From: Paenibacillus sp. NFR01
Lineage (GTDB): Bacteria; Bacillota; Bacilli; Paenibacillales; Paenibacillaceae
DNA length: 64,000 nucleotides
Reading direction: 5' to 3'
Assembly: GCF_900111565.1 (NCBI RefSeq)
Contig: NZ_FOIK01000001.1
Location: forward strand, 1,333,309-1,397,308
The stretch's first letter is position 1; each line of letters opens with the position of its first letter. Position numbers and translations under genes: made by a program. Below, in pieces: positions 41,574 to 49,702 of this stretch. The notes beneath the pieces were generated by a model. It saw nothing but the letters and a program-made list of their open reading frames with translations. It searched no databases and was not told where the DNA came from.

Positions 41574-43382
41574 TCAGAACATCAAATCACGTGCATATTG
41601 CTTGCCTTCCAGCAGATCGTACTCCACCATCCGGTAATCGTCCAGCAGCTTCTTCTGGACTTCGCTTAATCCGGTGACGGTTTCGCCGTTTGCGCCGATC
41701 AGCACCGATTTGCTTAAGCCCGGAAGCTCGGCGCGCACCTGTTCCAGCATTTTGTAATATGCAGGCAGCGCTTGTCCGGCATACCCAAACACCGTTGGCC
41801 CGATAAATGCCGGACTCAGGGTGCCAAGCGGCTTGTCGCCAATATCATAATTGGCAAGCATCATCAGCTGGGTTTCATGCTTCAGCCTCGGCTCCTGATC
41901 CCAACCGGAAGCGGAATAAATGCCGGAGGATAAAGCCGGCAGATGATCGCCCCAGAAGATGACGAGCGTCGGCCGCTCAAGATGAAGCAGCTGCTGCTGC
42001 AAATCGCGAAGGGCGGCATCCGTCAGCCGGGTATCCTGCGTGTAGGTCTCCAGCTCGTCCTTCATATCGGATGTAACGCCTGTGATTCTTATCGTGTTCT
42101 CCCCGTTTAACCCTTTCGTAAATGGAAAATGGTTCTGCATCGTCACCAGATGAAGAAATACCGGCGTATCGGACGTTTTCAGCTCCCGCACCGCCTCATC
42201 GACGGCGGCCTGGTCGGAAATATAGCCGCCGGGCGTCATCCGCCGGGCAGCCGGCAGATCCTTCTGGGAAGTAAATGTGTCGAACCCGAGCATCGGATAC
42301 ACGCGGTTGCGGTTATAGAAGGTCTCGTCAAACGGGTGCAGCGCCAGCGTGCGGTAGCCCCGCTCCTTCAAGATGCTGACCACGGACGGCAGCGAATCCA
42401 TTTTGACCAGCCGCTGCTGGTACGGAATGGAGCCGTCGTTCAGAAAGTACATGGATAAACCGGTCAGCGCTTCAAACTCCACATTGGCCGTGTTCCCGCC
42501 GAATTCGGGCGAAAGCAAATAACCGGACGGCGTTTTCGAACGTTCGCTGTGGATGAAGCTCAGGGGGTCCTGGCTGAAAGCGTAAGCGGTTAGCCTCGTC
42601 GGATCAAAAAAAGCTTCGTCCATCATAAACACGATGTTCGGCGTTTCCGGCGGAACCGCCGCTGCCGCGTGATCCGGCTGCCCGCCGTATGCCGCGGCAA
42701 TCTTCGTTATGGCTTGGCGGCTGTAGCCCTCCGGCTCGCTCATCAGCTTCTGCTTCAGATTGCCGGCAAACGCGAATACGAAACCGTTCTGCGCATAATT
42801 GGCCTTCTGGTTCCAGAACAGGTTCTCGTAATCGAGCCGTTGCGCCAAAGCCGTGTTGCCGCCGACGGTAATCATGAAGCCGGCAGCCACTGCGGCCGAG
42901 GTGACGGCAAGCAAGATCCGCTTCAGCGGCTGCAGCTTGACGCGGGGAAGCTTCAGCACGAGTCCGACCCCAAGAATGACGGCCAAACCGCCGGCGATAA
43001 GCTCAAGCGGAGACAACATTCCTTTGGTGATCGTGCCCATCTCCCCCGCATTATGCAGCAGCATCAGATCCCAGGGAAACAGCGGCTCGCCGGTGGTTGC
43101 CAGCTTTTTATAATCGGCAAGGCCAAGTACCACCAGCAGCGCCGTGCAGCAGGCAGGGCCTGCATACATATTGGGCAGCACCATCGCCGCGGCCAGCAAT
43201 ATACAGAAGAAAAATGCACTGCCGGCCAAATACAGCCAAGGCTCTGCGCCGATCCAGCCGATGACGCCGGCGGCGTCCATCTTCAGCGACGCCATCTGCA
43301 TATAGAAATTCAGAAGGAAACCCAGCAGCAGCATAAAAAAAAGAAACAGCATAATTCGTTTGGCGGGTCTTCGATGTAACAA
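41574..43382 (-). CDS. LTA-synthase-family sulfatase-fold membrane enzyme
   Basis: This 602-residue protein has five N-terminal transmembrane helices (about 1-185) and an extracellular sulfatase-fold domain. Metal/catalytic features include NIVFMMDEAFFDPT, GGNTANVEFEALTGLS with the nucleophile Thr, DSLPSVVSILKERGYRTLALHPFDETFYNR, FLHLVTMQNHFPF and VIFWGDHLPAL. Such enzymes transfer glycerolphosphate from phosphatidylglycerol to build lipoteichoic acid or modify surface polymers. The traX-like gene starts 22 bases downstream on the same strand. Confidence 0.88.
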   Translation of the reverse strand: MLHRRPAKRIMLFLFFMLLLGFLLNFYMQMASLKMDAAGVIGWIGAEPWLYLAGSAFFFCILLAAAMVLPNMYAGPACCTALLVVLGLADYKKLATTGEPLFPWDLMLLHNAGEMGTITKGMLSPLELIAGGLAVILGVGLVLKLPRVKLQPLKRILLAVTSAAVAAGFMITVGGNTALAQRLDYENLFWNQKANYAQNGFVFAFAGNLKQKLMSEPEGYSRQAITKIAAAYGGQPDHAAAAVPPETPNIVFMMDEAFFDPTRLTAYAFSQDPLSFIHSERSKTPSGYLLSPEFGGNTANVEFEALTGLSMYFLNDGSIPYQQRLVKMDSLPSVVSILKERGYRTLALHPFDETFYNRNRVYPMLGFDTFTSQKDLPAARRMTPGGYISDQAAVDEAVRELKTSDTPVFLHLVTMQNHFPFTKGLNGENTIRITGVTSDMKDELETYTQDTRLTDAALRDLQQQLLHLERPTLVIFWGDHLPALSSGIYSASGWDQEPRLKHETQLMMLANYDIGDKPLGTLSPAFIGPTVFGYAGQALPAYYKMLEQVRAELPGLSKSVLIGANGETVTGLSEVQKKLLDDYRMVEYDLLEGKQYARDLMF

Positions 43383-43426
43383 AGCGAGGTTTCACTCCTA
43401 TCTAAAGCTTAAGCGGGTAGAATAAA

Positions 43427-43455
43427 GCGGGAAGCAGCTTGATCCTGCTCCCCGC
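43427..43455 (-). terminator. Terminator of the aldose epimerase gene
   Basis: GCGGGGAGCAG/CTGCTTCCCGC stem on the minus strand, followed by TTTATTCT. Confidence 0.65.
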
Positions 43456-43475
43456 CATTTTTTAAAGGCTAAACC

Positions 43476-44465
43476 TTATTTTACGTAGAAACGGGCGGTC
43501 TCTTCCCAGTATTCGCCCGGCTCCAGTCCGAACAAACCGATCTCATCGGCCGGGAGATCCACCTTCGGCGCGTTGACGAGGTTGATCTGCGGTTCCGGGC
43601 AAAAGAAGCCTTCCGTTGCGCCGTTGTTCCAGATCATCCACTGCTTGTACGAAGTGCCGACATCGTAAACGAGCGTAACGCCGGCTTTGCTGTCGGTCAG
43701 CTCCATGCGGTTGCGGCCATTTTGCGGAACAGCCGTGTAGTGGTTGTCCATCGGTGCGTAGAACGGATACAGCCCTTCGCCCTTCATGGCAATTTCGTCT
43801 GCGGTCAGCTCCTGGAATTTGCCGGTCGGCAGCATACGCTCGCTCAGCTCCCAGCGGTTGCCGATCGTCAGCTTGACGCGGTAATCCTGGGCAGCGCTGC
43901 CCGGTGCAAACGGAGCGTTCACGGCGGTATGGAATGCGAGCAGGCATGGCATCTGTTCTTCGCCGTCGTTATGTACCAGCAGATGCTGCGTCAAACCGCC
44001 GTCGCCAAGGGTATAGCGCAGCTTGACCGTGTACTTGAACGGTAGGTATTCATAGGAAGGATGCTTCTCATCAACGGTGATGGCTACGGTGACGAAGCTT
44101 TCGCTCTTCGTGGTGCCGAATTCAACCAGTTCCCAAGCCGCGGTGTGCAAAAATCCGTGCAGGTGGTTGCCCGTCGCCGTTTCGTTTACCGGAAATTGAT
44201 AGGTTTTGCCGTTCCACGGAAATTGTCCGTCCTCATAACGGTTCGGAGGGAACAATACGGGAATGCCATGGATGCCCGGGTTGGCTTTGAAGCTGTCCAT
44301 TTCGGCCGCACCTGGCTCATGCAAGAAATTGTAACCGTTTTCGGTGTCACGGAAGCAGATCAGGTTGCCGCCGATCCCCGGCAGGATTGCAGCCTCGTAT
44401 TTGCCCGCTTTCAGCCATACCGCGGGTTCCCCTTCGTATGTTCCTTCATAAGCAGTAATTGTCAT
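43476..44465 (-). CDS. Aldose 1-epimerase-family protein
   Basis: This 329-residue protein starts at ATG 44465 (MTITAYEGTYEGEP) after AAGGGAG. It has the galactose-mutarotase-like beta-sandwich features LPGIGGNLICFRDTENGYNFLHEP, PNRYEDGQFPWNGKTYQFPVNE, HLHGFLHTAAWEL with the catalytic His, LLAFHTAVNAPF and the late Glu of GFFCPEPQINLVNAP. It interconverts alpha and beta aldoses. It stands alone between terminators. Confidence 0.9.
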   Translation of the reverse strand: MTITAYEGTYEGEPAVWLKAGKYEAAILPGIGGNLICFRDTENGYNFLHEPGAAEMDSFKANPGIHGIPVLFPPNRYEDGQFPWNGKTYQFPVNETATGNHLHGFLHTAAWELVEFGTTKSESFVTVAITVDEKHPSYEYLPFKYTVKLRYTLGDGGLTQHLLVHNDGEEQMPCLLAFHTAVNAPFAPGSAAQDYRVKLTIGNRWELSERMLPTGKFQELTADEIAMKGEGLYPFYAPMDNHYTAVPQNGRNRMELTDSKAGVTLVYDVGTSYKQWMIWNNGATEGFFCPEPQINLVNAPKVDLPADEIGLFGLEPGEYWEETARFYVK

Positions 44466-44549
44466 GCTTTGTAACTCTCCCTTCGAAAGTTTCAAAAAAT
44501 GCTTTCTACCTGATAGATTACCACATTCGGGCAGTCTCCCGCACCTATT

Positions 44550-45275
44550 TTACAATTGCTCCACTTCTACGCTCATCACATTCTCAATTTTCTTGACATC
44601 ATTATAGACCTCGGTCGCATAATCCCGCTCCGGCGTGGTCAGCACCATATCGATCATCTGCCGGCCGTCGTCCAGGTCTTTGATTTTCAGCCTGCGGACG
44701 GTGCGGACCATTCTTTTCCTGCCCGCTTCAGGGCTGTGGCAAATTGTGATCTGGCCGATTAGATCGCCGAGCACATAACCGTGCTGCATGATGATTTTCA
44801 CGGAAATTTCGTGTTTGTTGAGCACTTGGGGACCGAACCAGCGGATCAGATGCGGAACGGCATTTACAGCAAACATTAACAGCACGACCGCATAAGCCGC
44901 CTCCAGATAAAAGCCCGCCCCGACCGCAATGCCGATGCCGGAAGCCGTCCAGATCAGCGCTGCGGACGTCAATCCCGAAATGGCGTCGCCGCCGCGGCGG
45001 AGAATAACGCCCGCCCCCAGAAAACCGATCCCGCTGACGATCTGAGCCGCCAGGCGCATCGGGTCCATGTTCGGATGTTCGCTGCCGCCGAATTTGTCAT
45101 ACGCATGGATCGAAACCAGCGTCACTAGGCAGCTTGCGATGCTGATGACCATGCTCGTGCGAATGCCCAGCGGCTTCTGCTTAAGCTGGCGGTCAATGCC
45201 GATAAACAGTCCGAGCAGCATCGCGACGAGCAGCTTCAGAATGGATTCGGTATGCATATCAAAGTTCAGAATCAT
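44550..45275 (-). CDS. MgtC/SapB-family membrane protein
   Basis: This 241-residue protein begins at ATG 45275 (MILNFDMHTESILKLLVAM) after GGAGG. The MgtC domain has four to five helices in residues 10-135, with LLGLFIGIDRQLKQKPLGIRTSMVISIASCLVTLVS, PMRLAAQIVSGIGFLGAGVILRRG and GLTSAALIWTASGIGIAVGAGFY. A soluble ACT-like C-terminal domain (150-241) ends in EKIENVMSVEVEQL-like sequence. MgtC proteins act in magnesium and membrane-potential stress. No M-box riboswitch was recognised upstream. Confidence 0.9.
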   Translation of the reverse strand: MILNFDMHTESILKLLVAMLLGLFIGIDRQLKQKPLGIRTSMVISIASCLVTLVSIHAYDKFGGSEHPNMDPMRLAAQIVSGIGFLGAGVILRRGGDAISGLTSAALIWTASGIGIAVGAGFYLEAAYAVVLLMFAVNAVPHLIRWFGPQVLNKHEISVKIIMQHGYVLGDLIGQITICHSPEAGRKRMVRTVRRLKIKDLDDGRQMIDMVLTTPERDYATEVYNDVKKIENVMSVEVEQL

Positions 45276-45444
45276 GAATCCACCTCCAGTCAAGATAAAT
45301 AACAGTATACAAGAAAATATGCCGCTTGCTTAGCACATTTTACCCGGGTCGGGACCGTAAAAATCATTTTTCGCAAAATCGCCCCGGCAGACCAGCTTTG
45401 ATTATACAGCTATATTCATTTCCGCGGGTCAAAAAAAGAGCTTC

Positions 45445-45488
45445 AAAAAAAAAGACCCGTCAACCGCCCGCAGGCGGTTGAACAGGTC
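45445..45488 (-). terminator. Terminator of the TrpXYZ-like importer operon
   Basis: Minus-strand GACCTGTTCAACCGCC pairs with GGCGGTTGACGGGTC around TGC, followed by nine T residues. The rest of the 45276-45531 gap holds AT-rich sequence with no clear element. Confidence 0.85.
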
Positions 45489-45531
45489 CTAATTCAGCAG
45501 CAGATGATGCAGTTGCTTGAGGGTAAAAAGG

Positions 45532-46326
45532 TTAGCCCAATATCATCCGGTCGTCGGACAGCTTATGGCCGCTGATCGCTTCGAATTCGCCTAGCAGGCG
45601 CTCCACGGTCAAATCCTTCTTCCGCTGTTCATCGATATCCAGGATAATCGTCCCTTTGTCCATCATGATCAGACGGTTACCCAGGCGGATGGCCTGGTCC
45701 ATATTATGCGTTACCATCAGCGTCGTGAGCTTCATCTCGCGCACAATCGATTCGGTCAGCCGGGTGATCAGTTCCGCGCGGGAAGGGTCCAGCGCCGCCG
45801 TGTGCTCGTCAAGCAGCAGGATCTGCGGCTTGGTGAAGGTCGCCATCAGCAGGCTAAGCGCTTGGCGCTCCCCGCCGGACAACAGGCCGACTTTGGCCCG
45901 CAAACGGTCCTCCAGGCCAATGCCCAACTTGCTGAGCTGCTCTTTGAACATCTTCCGTTTGGCTGCGTTGACGCCGAACGAAAGCCCCCGCGCCTCTCCT
46001 CTCCGGTACGCCATCGCCAGGTTTTCTTCGATGGTCATATGCGGGGCGGTGCCGGCCATCGGGTCCTGGAAGACACGGCCGATCCAGCGGGCCCGCTGGT
46101 ATTCCGCCAGCGAGCTGATATTGCTGCCGTCGATCCGCGCTTGGCCGAGATCCGGTTTCAGCACGCCCGAGATAATGTTCATCAGCGTCGATTTGCCTGC
46201 GCCGTTGCTGCCGATGACCGTCACGAAATCGCCGGCGTTCAGCTCCAGATCGATGCCAAGCAAAGCGATTTTCTCATCCGGCGTACCTGGATTGAACAGT
46301 TTGGAGACATTATCGAGTTTCAGCAT
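45532..46326 (-). CDS. ABC importer ATP-binding protein (TrpZ-like)
   Basis: This 264-residue ATPase has Walker [20 protein letters not shown]-loop VFQDPMAGTAPHMTIEEN, signature LLSGGERQALSLLMAT, Walker B ILLLDEHTAALDP (with H after DE, a trait of this subfamily) and H-loop LMVTHNMDQAIRLGNR. It overlaps the permease gene by 17 bases. It powers an uncharacterised ABC-type importer resembling streptococcal TrpXYZ. Confidence 0.9.
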   Translation of the reverse strand: MLKLDNVSKLFNPGTPDEKIALLGIDLELNAGDFVTVIGSNGAGKSTLMNIISGVLKPDLGQARIDGSNISSLAEYQRARWIGRVFQDPMAGTAPHMTIEENLAMAYRRGEARGLSFGVNAAKRKMFKEQLSKLGIGLEDRLRAKVGLLSGGERQALSLLMATFTKPQILLLDEHTAALDPSRAELITRLTESIVREMKLTTLMVTHNMDQAIRLGNRLIMMDKGTIILDIDEQRKKDLTVERLLGEFEAISGHKLSDDRMILG

Positions 46327-47239
46327 AATCTGCGCCTCCTTTCTTGCGGTTCAGCGCCAGACGCGCCAGCTCCTCGGTCCGTTTACGGGCCGTGCTCTTC
46401 TGTCTGAAATAACGCTGAATCGAAGGGAAGACAAGCGCGATAATAACGATAATCGCCGTAATCAGCTTCAGGTCCGAAGCGTTAAGCCAAGGAACCCTCA
46501 GCGCAGAGGCAACGACGATCCGGTATACGATCGAACCGAGTACCACAGCCAGCGTTGCGCGGAAGACGCTCCCTGCGCCGAAGATGGCTTCCCCGATAAT
46601 GACCGAAGCCAAACCGATGACGATCATCCCGATGCCCATTGAGATATCGGCAAAGCTGCTGTACTGCGCGATCAGTGCGCCTGACAGCGCCACCAGGCCA
46701 TTGGACAGGCTGATGCCGAGAATTGTTGTGGTATCCGTGTTGACGCCGAAGCTGCGGATCATCCGGGCATTGTCCCCGGTCGCCCGCAGAGCAAGACCCA
46801 GGTCGGTGCGCAGGAATAGATCCATCAGGATTTTGAAGAAAATCACCGCAAACGGCATGACGACCAGCGGTTTCAGCGAAGTGAATACCGTATCCTCGCC
46901 CATCAGCGAAAGATTCGGTTTGCCCATGATCCGCAGGTTAATCGAATAAAGCGCGATCATCATCAAGATCCCGGACAGCAGGCCGTTGATCTTGCCTTTG
47001 GTGTGCAGCAAGCCCGTACACATGCCGGCAAGCATCCCGCCAAGCAACGCACAAATCGTCGCCAGCCAGGCCGAATAGCCATGGGTGATCATAACTGCGG
47101 CGATGGCGCCGCCGGTGGTAAAGCTGCCGTCCACGGTCAAATCGGGAAAATCCAGAATACGAAAAGTGATGTAGACGCCCAGAGCCATAAATGCATACAG
47201 CAGGCCCAGCTCCAGCGCGCCGGTCAATGAATCCAGCAT
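46310..47239 (-). CDS. ABC importer permease (TrpY-like, BPD_transp_2 family)
   Basis: This 309-residue protein has about eight to nine transmembrane helices and family blocks LGVYITFRILDFPDLTVDGSFTTGGAIAAVMI, INGLLSGILMMIALYSINLRIMGKPN, LRATGDNARMIRSFGVNTDTTTILGISLSNGLVALSGAL and VIGLASVIIGEAIFG. Its type pairs with the DUF534/TrpX binding proteins. The middle gene of a three-gene operon. Confidence 0.9.
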   Translation of the reverse strand: MLDSLTGALELGLLYAFMALGVYITFRILDFPDLTVDGSFTTGGAIAAVMITHGYSAWLATICALLGGMLAGMCTGLLHTKGKINGLLSGILMMIALYSINLRIMGKPNLSLMGEDTVFTSLKPLVVMPFAVIFFKILMDLFLRTDLGLALRATGDNARMIRSFGVNTDTTTILGISLSNGLVALSGALIAQYSSFADISMGIGMIVIGLASVIIGEAIFGAGSVFRATLAVVLGSIVYRIVVASALRVPWLNASDLKLITAIIVIIALVFPSIQRYFRQKSTARKRTEELARLALNRKKGGADYAETR

Positions 47240-47306
47240 AAGAAACTTCCTCCCTCAAGCGGCAAAGGGCGCTTCAACGTAGAAACGCCCCGTATGATGT
47301 CTATAA

Positions 47307-48380
47307 TTATTGAATGAGATTTGTATCCGGATCGGTTACGGCAGCTTTCATGGCGTCCGTTACTTCGATGCCCTGCGCTTCCGCGGCTTTCAGGTTCAGA
47401 ATCAGATCCAGCTTCTCCTGCATCGTCACTTTCATGTCGCCGGGATTTTTACCGTTCTTGAGCACGTCTACAGCCATTTGCCCCAGTTGGTAGCCATGAT
47501 CGTAGTATTTGAAGCCCACTGTTGCAAAAGCGCCCTTCTCTACCGTATCGCGGTCTGCCGCGAAGAATGGAATCTTCTTGTCATTGGCGATTTGGATGAT
47601 GGTATCCACCGCGCTCACCACTGTATTGTCCAGCGTCAGGTAGAAGGCATCCACTCGGCCGACCAGGGATTCCGCAGCCTGTTTGACTTCGGAAGTATTC
47701 GTAACCGCCGCCTTCACGAGTTCTATGCCGTGTTTGCTCAGTTCTTCCTGGGCGATGTTCGCCATGACGACGGCATTCGGCTCGCCTTCATTGATGACCA
47801 GCCCAACTTTCTTCACGTTCGGGAAGTTCTCGGCAATAAACTGCATCAGCCGGTTGATCGCTTCCGGATTTGTATCGGAGGCCCCGGAGACGTTGCCGCC
47901 CGGATGCTCAAGATCGGTAACCAGCTTTGCGTCCAGCGGATCGGTAACCGCTGCGAACAGGATCGGCGTATCCTTGCTTACCGCCTGGACGACCGCCTGT
48001 GCGGACGGCGTTGCGATGGCGATGACGAGGTCATTTTTATCCCCGGCGATCTTCTGCGCGACGGAGATGTTATTCGCCTGGTCGGCCTGGGCATTCTCCA
48101 GGTCCACGGTCAGGTTCTCGCCTTCGACCAGCCCGGCGTCCTTCAGCGCAGCCATAATCCCTTCACGGGTGGCATCCAGCGCCGGATGCTCGACATACTG
48201 GGAGATCGCAATTTTATAGGAGGTTTTCTCGGCCGTCCCTCCATTGGCCGGCGCGTTGGTTGCTTCGCCCGCCGCATTGCCGCCGGAGGCCGCATTTTTT
48301 GCATTTCCATTGTTGTTCCCGCAGCCGGCAATCGCCAGTACGAGGATCAGACACAGCGCAAGCCACATGTTCTTCTTCAT
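47307..48380 (-). CDS. ABC importer substrate-binding lipoprotein (TrpX-like)
   Basis: This 357-residue lipoprotein has lipobox IAGC (Cys20) and an Ala/Asn/Gly linker. The ABC_sub_bind (PF04392) fold carries KIAISQYVEHPALDATREGIMAALKDAGLVEGENL, IATPSAQAVVQAVSKDTPILFAAVTDPLDAKLV, GGNVSGASDTNPEAINRLMQFI and ERDTVEKGA-like ADRDTVEKGAFATVGFKYYDHGYQLG. Streptococcal relatives are linked to tryptophan, but the ligand here is unproven. A sigma-A promoter and a leader of about 130 bases precede it. Confidence 0.9.
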   Translation of the reverse strand: MKKNMWLALCLILVLAIAGCGNNNGNAKNAASGGNAAGEATNAPANGGTAEKTSYKIAISQYVEHPALDATREGIMAALKDAGLVEGENLTVDLENAQADQANNISVAQKIAGDKNDLVIAIATPSAQAVVQAVSKDTPILFAAVTDPLDAKLVTDLEHPGGNVSGASDTNPEAINRLMQFIAENFPNVKKVGLVINEGEPNAVVMANIAQEELSKHGIELVKAAVTNTSEVKQAAESLVGRVDAFYLTLDNTVVSAVDTIIQIANDKKIPFFAADRDTVEKGAFATVGFKYYDHGYQLGQMAVDVLKNGKNPGDMKVTMQEKLDLILNLKAAEAQGIEVTDAMKAAVTDPDTNLIQ

Positions 48381-48443
48381 CGAATTACCCCTTTTCTGTT
48401 TACGGTATCAGCGCGTGCATCAATGTGAGCGGTTAAGCATTGA

Positions 48444-48463
48444 CGCTTTTACCTATAAAAGCG
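48444..48463 (-). promoter_or_regulatory. Leader hairpin of the TrpX-like operon
   Basis: A perfect 8-base stem CGCTTTTA/TAAAAGCG with a 4-base loop lies in the untranslated leader. It has no T-run, so it is not a terminator by itself. Confidence 0.4.
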
Positions 48464-48518
48464 TTAAAGCGCAGGCAGACATCCCGGCCACAATAAATAC
48501 AGCAAATCTATTAAACTA

Positions 48519-48547
48519 ATCTTAAATGGAGCCTGAATATCCGTCAA
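48519..48547 (-). promoter_or_regulatory. Sigma-A promoter of the TrpX-like operon
   Basis: Minus-strand TTGACG and TAAGAT are 17 bases apart, predicting a start near 48512 and a leader of about 130 bases. The remaining 48550-48709 stretch shows no further element that I can support apart from the ribosome binding site of the next gene. Confidence 0.68.
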
Positions 48548-48709
48548 TCCTTAATGTTTGCGCCAGATTTTACAATTCGCGCACAATGTCCCCCGCAGGC
48601 GGACAAAATGGCATTCCGGGCTTGACATAGATTGCCTTTACTCGCTCTCACATAAAAAAAATCTCCCTGCGCAAACTGAGCCTACAGTTTGAATAATGGA
48701 GAGTGTGAT

Positions 48710-49636
48710 ATGACGATTTATCGGCATACCCGAATCATTGCAGCCGCTTTGCTAGCCGCGTGTACCCTTTCCGCCTCCGCTTGCGGCAATTATTCCAAGG
48801 ACAGCAAACCGAAGATCAACGCGATCATGCCGACCGGTACGGCGACCGGCAGCTATTATGAAAAATCATCGTTTACAGACAAAAACGGCCGCTACTGGAT
48901 TCCGCTCAAACCGGCGGTGCAGTCGCTCGGGTACCGTATGAAAGACGACAGCGACAGCGGCGGATACGCCAAAATCGGTTATACGGACGTCATGTATATG
49001 CTGAAGCCTAGTTCGAATCAGGTTTTTTCGCTGGGGCAAAAGGTTACGCTCGTCGATCCGCCCAAAATCCACAACAAGCAAATTTATGTGACCCCGGCGG
49101 CGCTGTCCAAGCTGCTGCAGACGGAGGTCGGCTGGAATCCGGGGAGCGGTGAAATCAATATTGCGCCGCCCAAGGATCCGGTTCAGCCCCGTGCAGCAAA
49201 CGGCATTAACGGACCGAATACGCTGCGTATTCAAAGCGCGTCGAACGTCGACGTCGATGCCCTGATCGATTACGCCAAAACCTTCCTCGGCACGCCTTAC
49301 GATTTCGGGACCGGCCCGTATGAAGAAACGAAGAAGTTCGATTGCTCTTCCTTCACGCGCCATGTTTTTAAAAAGTTCGGCGTTAAACTGCCGCGGCTGG
49401 CCCGCGAGCAGGACGATGTCGGCACCCGAATTCAGCCCAACGAGCTGCAAAAGGGTGACCTGTTGTTCTTCACCGTTCCCGGACGCTTCGATAGCGATGC
49501 CGTTCCCGGCCATGTAGGCATCTATATCGGCGGAGGCAAAATGATCCACACCTGGGGGGATCCCGGCGTCCAGATCAGCGATATGGATTCCGGCTACTGG
49601 AGCACCGTCCTCTTGCATATGTCACGCGTGCTCTAA
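48710..49636 (+). CDS. NlpC/P60 cell-wall hydrolase lipoprotein
   Basis: The ATG at 48710 has GGAGAG 8 bases upstream; an outer TTG at 48689 is less likely. The 308-residue protein has a lipobox-like SASAC near residue 25. A stalk-like domain follows (RYWIPLKPAVQSLGYRM; KQIYVTPAALSKLLQTEVGWNP), then a C-terminal NlpC/P60 peptidase. The latter shows FDCSSFTRHVFKKFG with the catalytic Cys, PGHVGIYIGGGKMIHTWGD with the catalytic His, and a second His. It should cleave peptidoglycan stem peptides at the cell surface. Confidence 0.88.
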   Translation: MTIYRHTRIIAAALLAACTLSASACGNYSKDSKPKINAIMPTGTATGSYYEKSSFTDKNGRYWIPLKPAVQSLGYRMKDDSDSGGYAKIGYTDVMYMLKPSSNQVFSLGQKVTLVDPPKIHNKQIYVTPAALSKLLQTEVGWNPGSGEINIAPPKDPVQPRAANGINGPNTLRIQSASNVDVDALIDYAKTFLGTPYDFGTGPYEETKKFDCSSFTRHVFKKFGVKLPRLAREQDDVGTRIQPNELQKGDLLFFTVPGRFDSDAVPGHVGIYIGGGKMIHTWGDPGVQISDMDSGYWSTVLLHMSRVL

Positions 49637-49654
49637 AAATTAGCCGCGCATACC

Positions 49655-49686
49655 AAAGTCCGCTCCGGAGACGGGGCGGACTTTTT
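49655..49686. terminator. Terminator between NlpC/P60 and P-type ATPase genes
   Basis: AAAGTCCGC and GCGGACTTT arms with an inner CCG/CGG-type pairing, flanked by a T-run on the plus strand. Confidence 0.7.
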
Positions 49687-49702
49687 GGGCAACGGCCTTT
49701 AT

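Noticed and set aside
45276..45531. Magnesium (M-box) riboswitch before mgtC
   Set aside because: No conserved M-box segments could be recognised in the upstream sequence.
45656..46642. 328-codon plus-strand frame
   Set aside because: It is antisense to the TrpZ-like ATPase and permease; Ser/Arg-rich composition marks a shadow frame.
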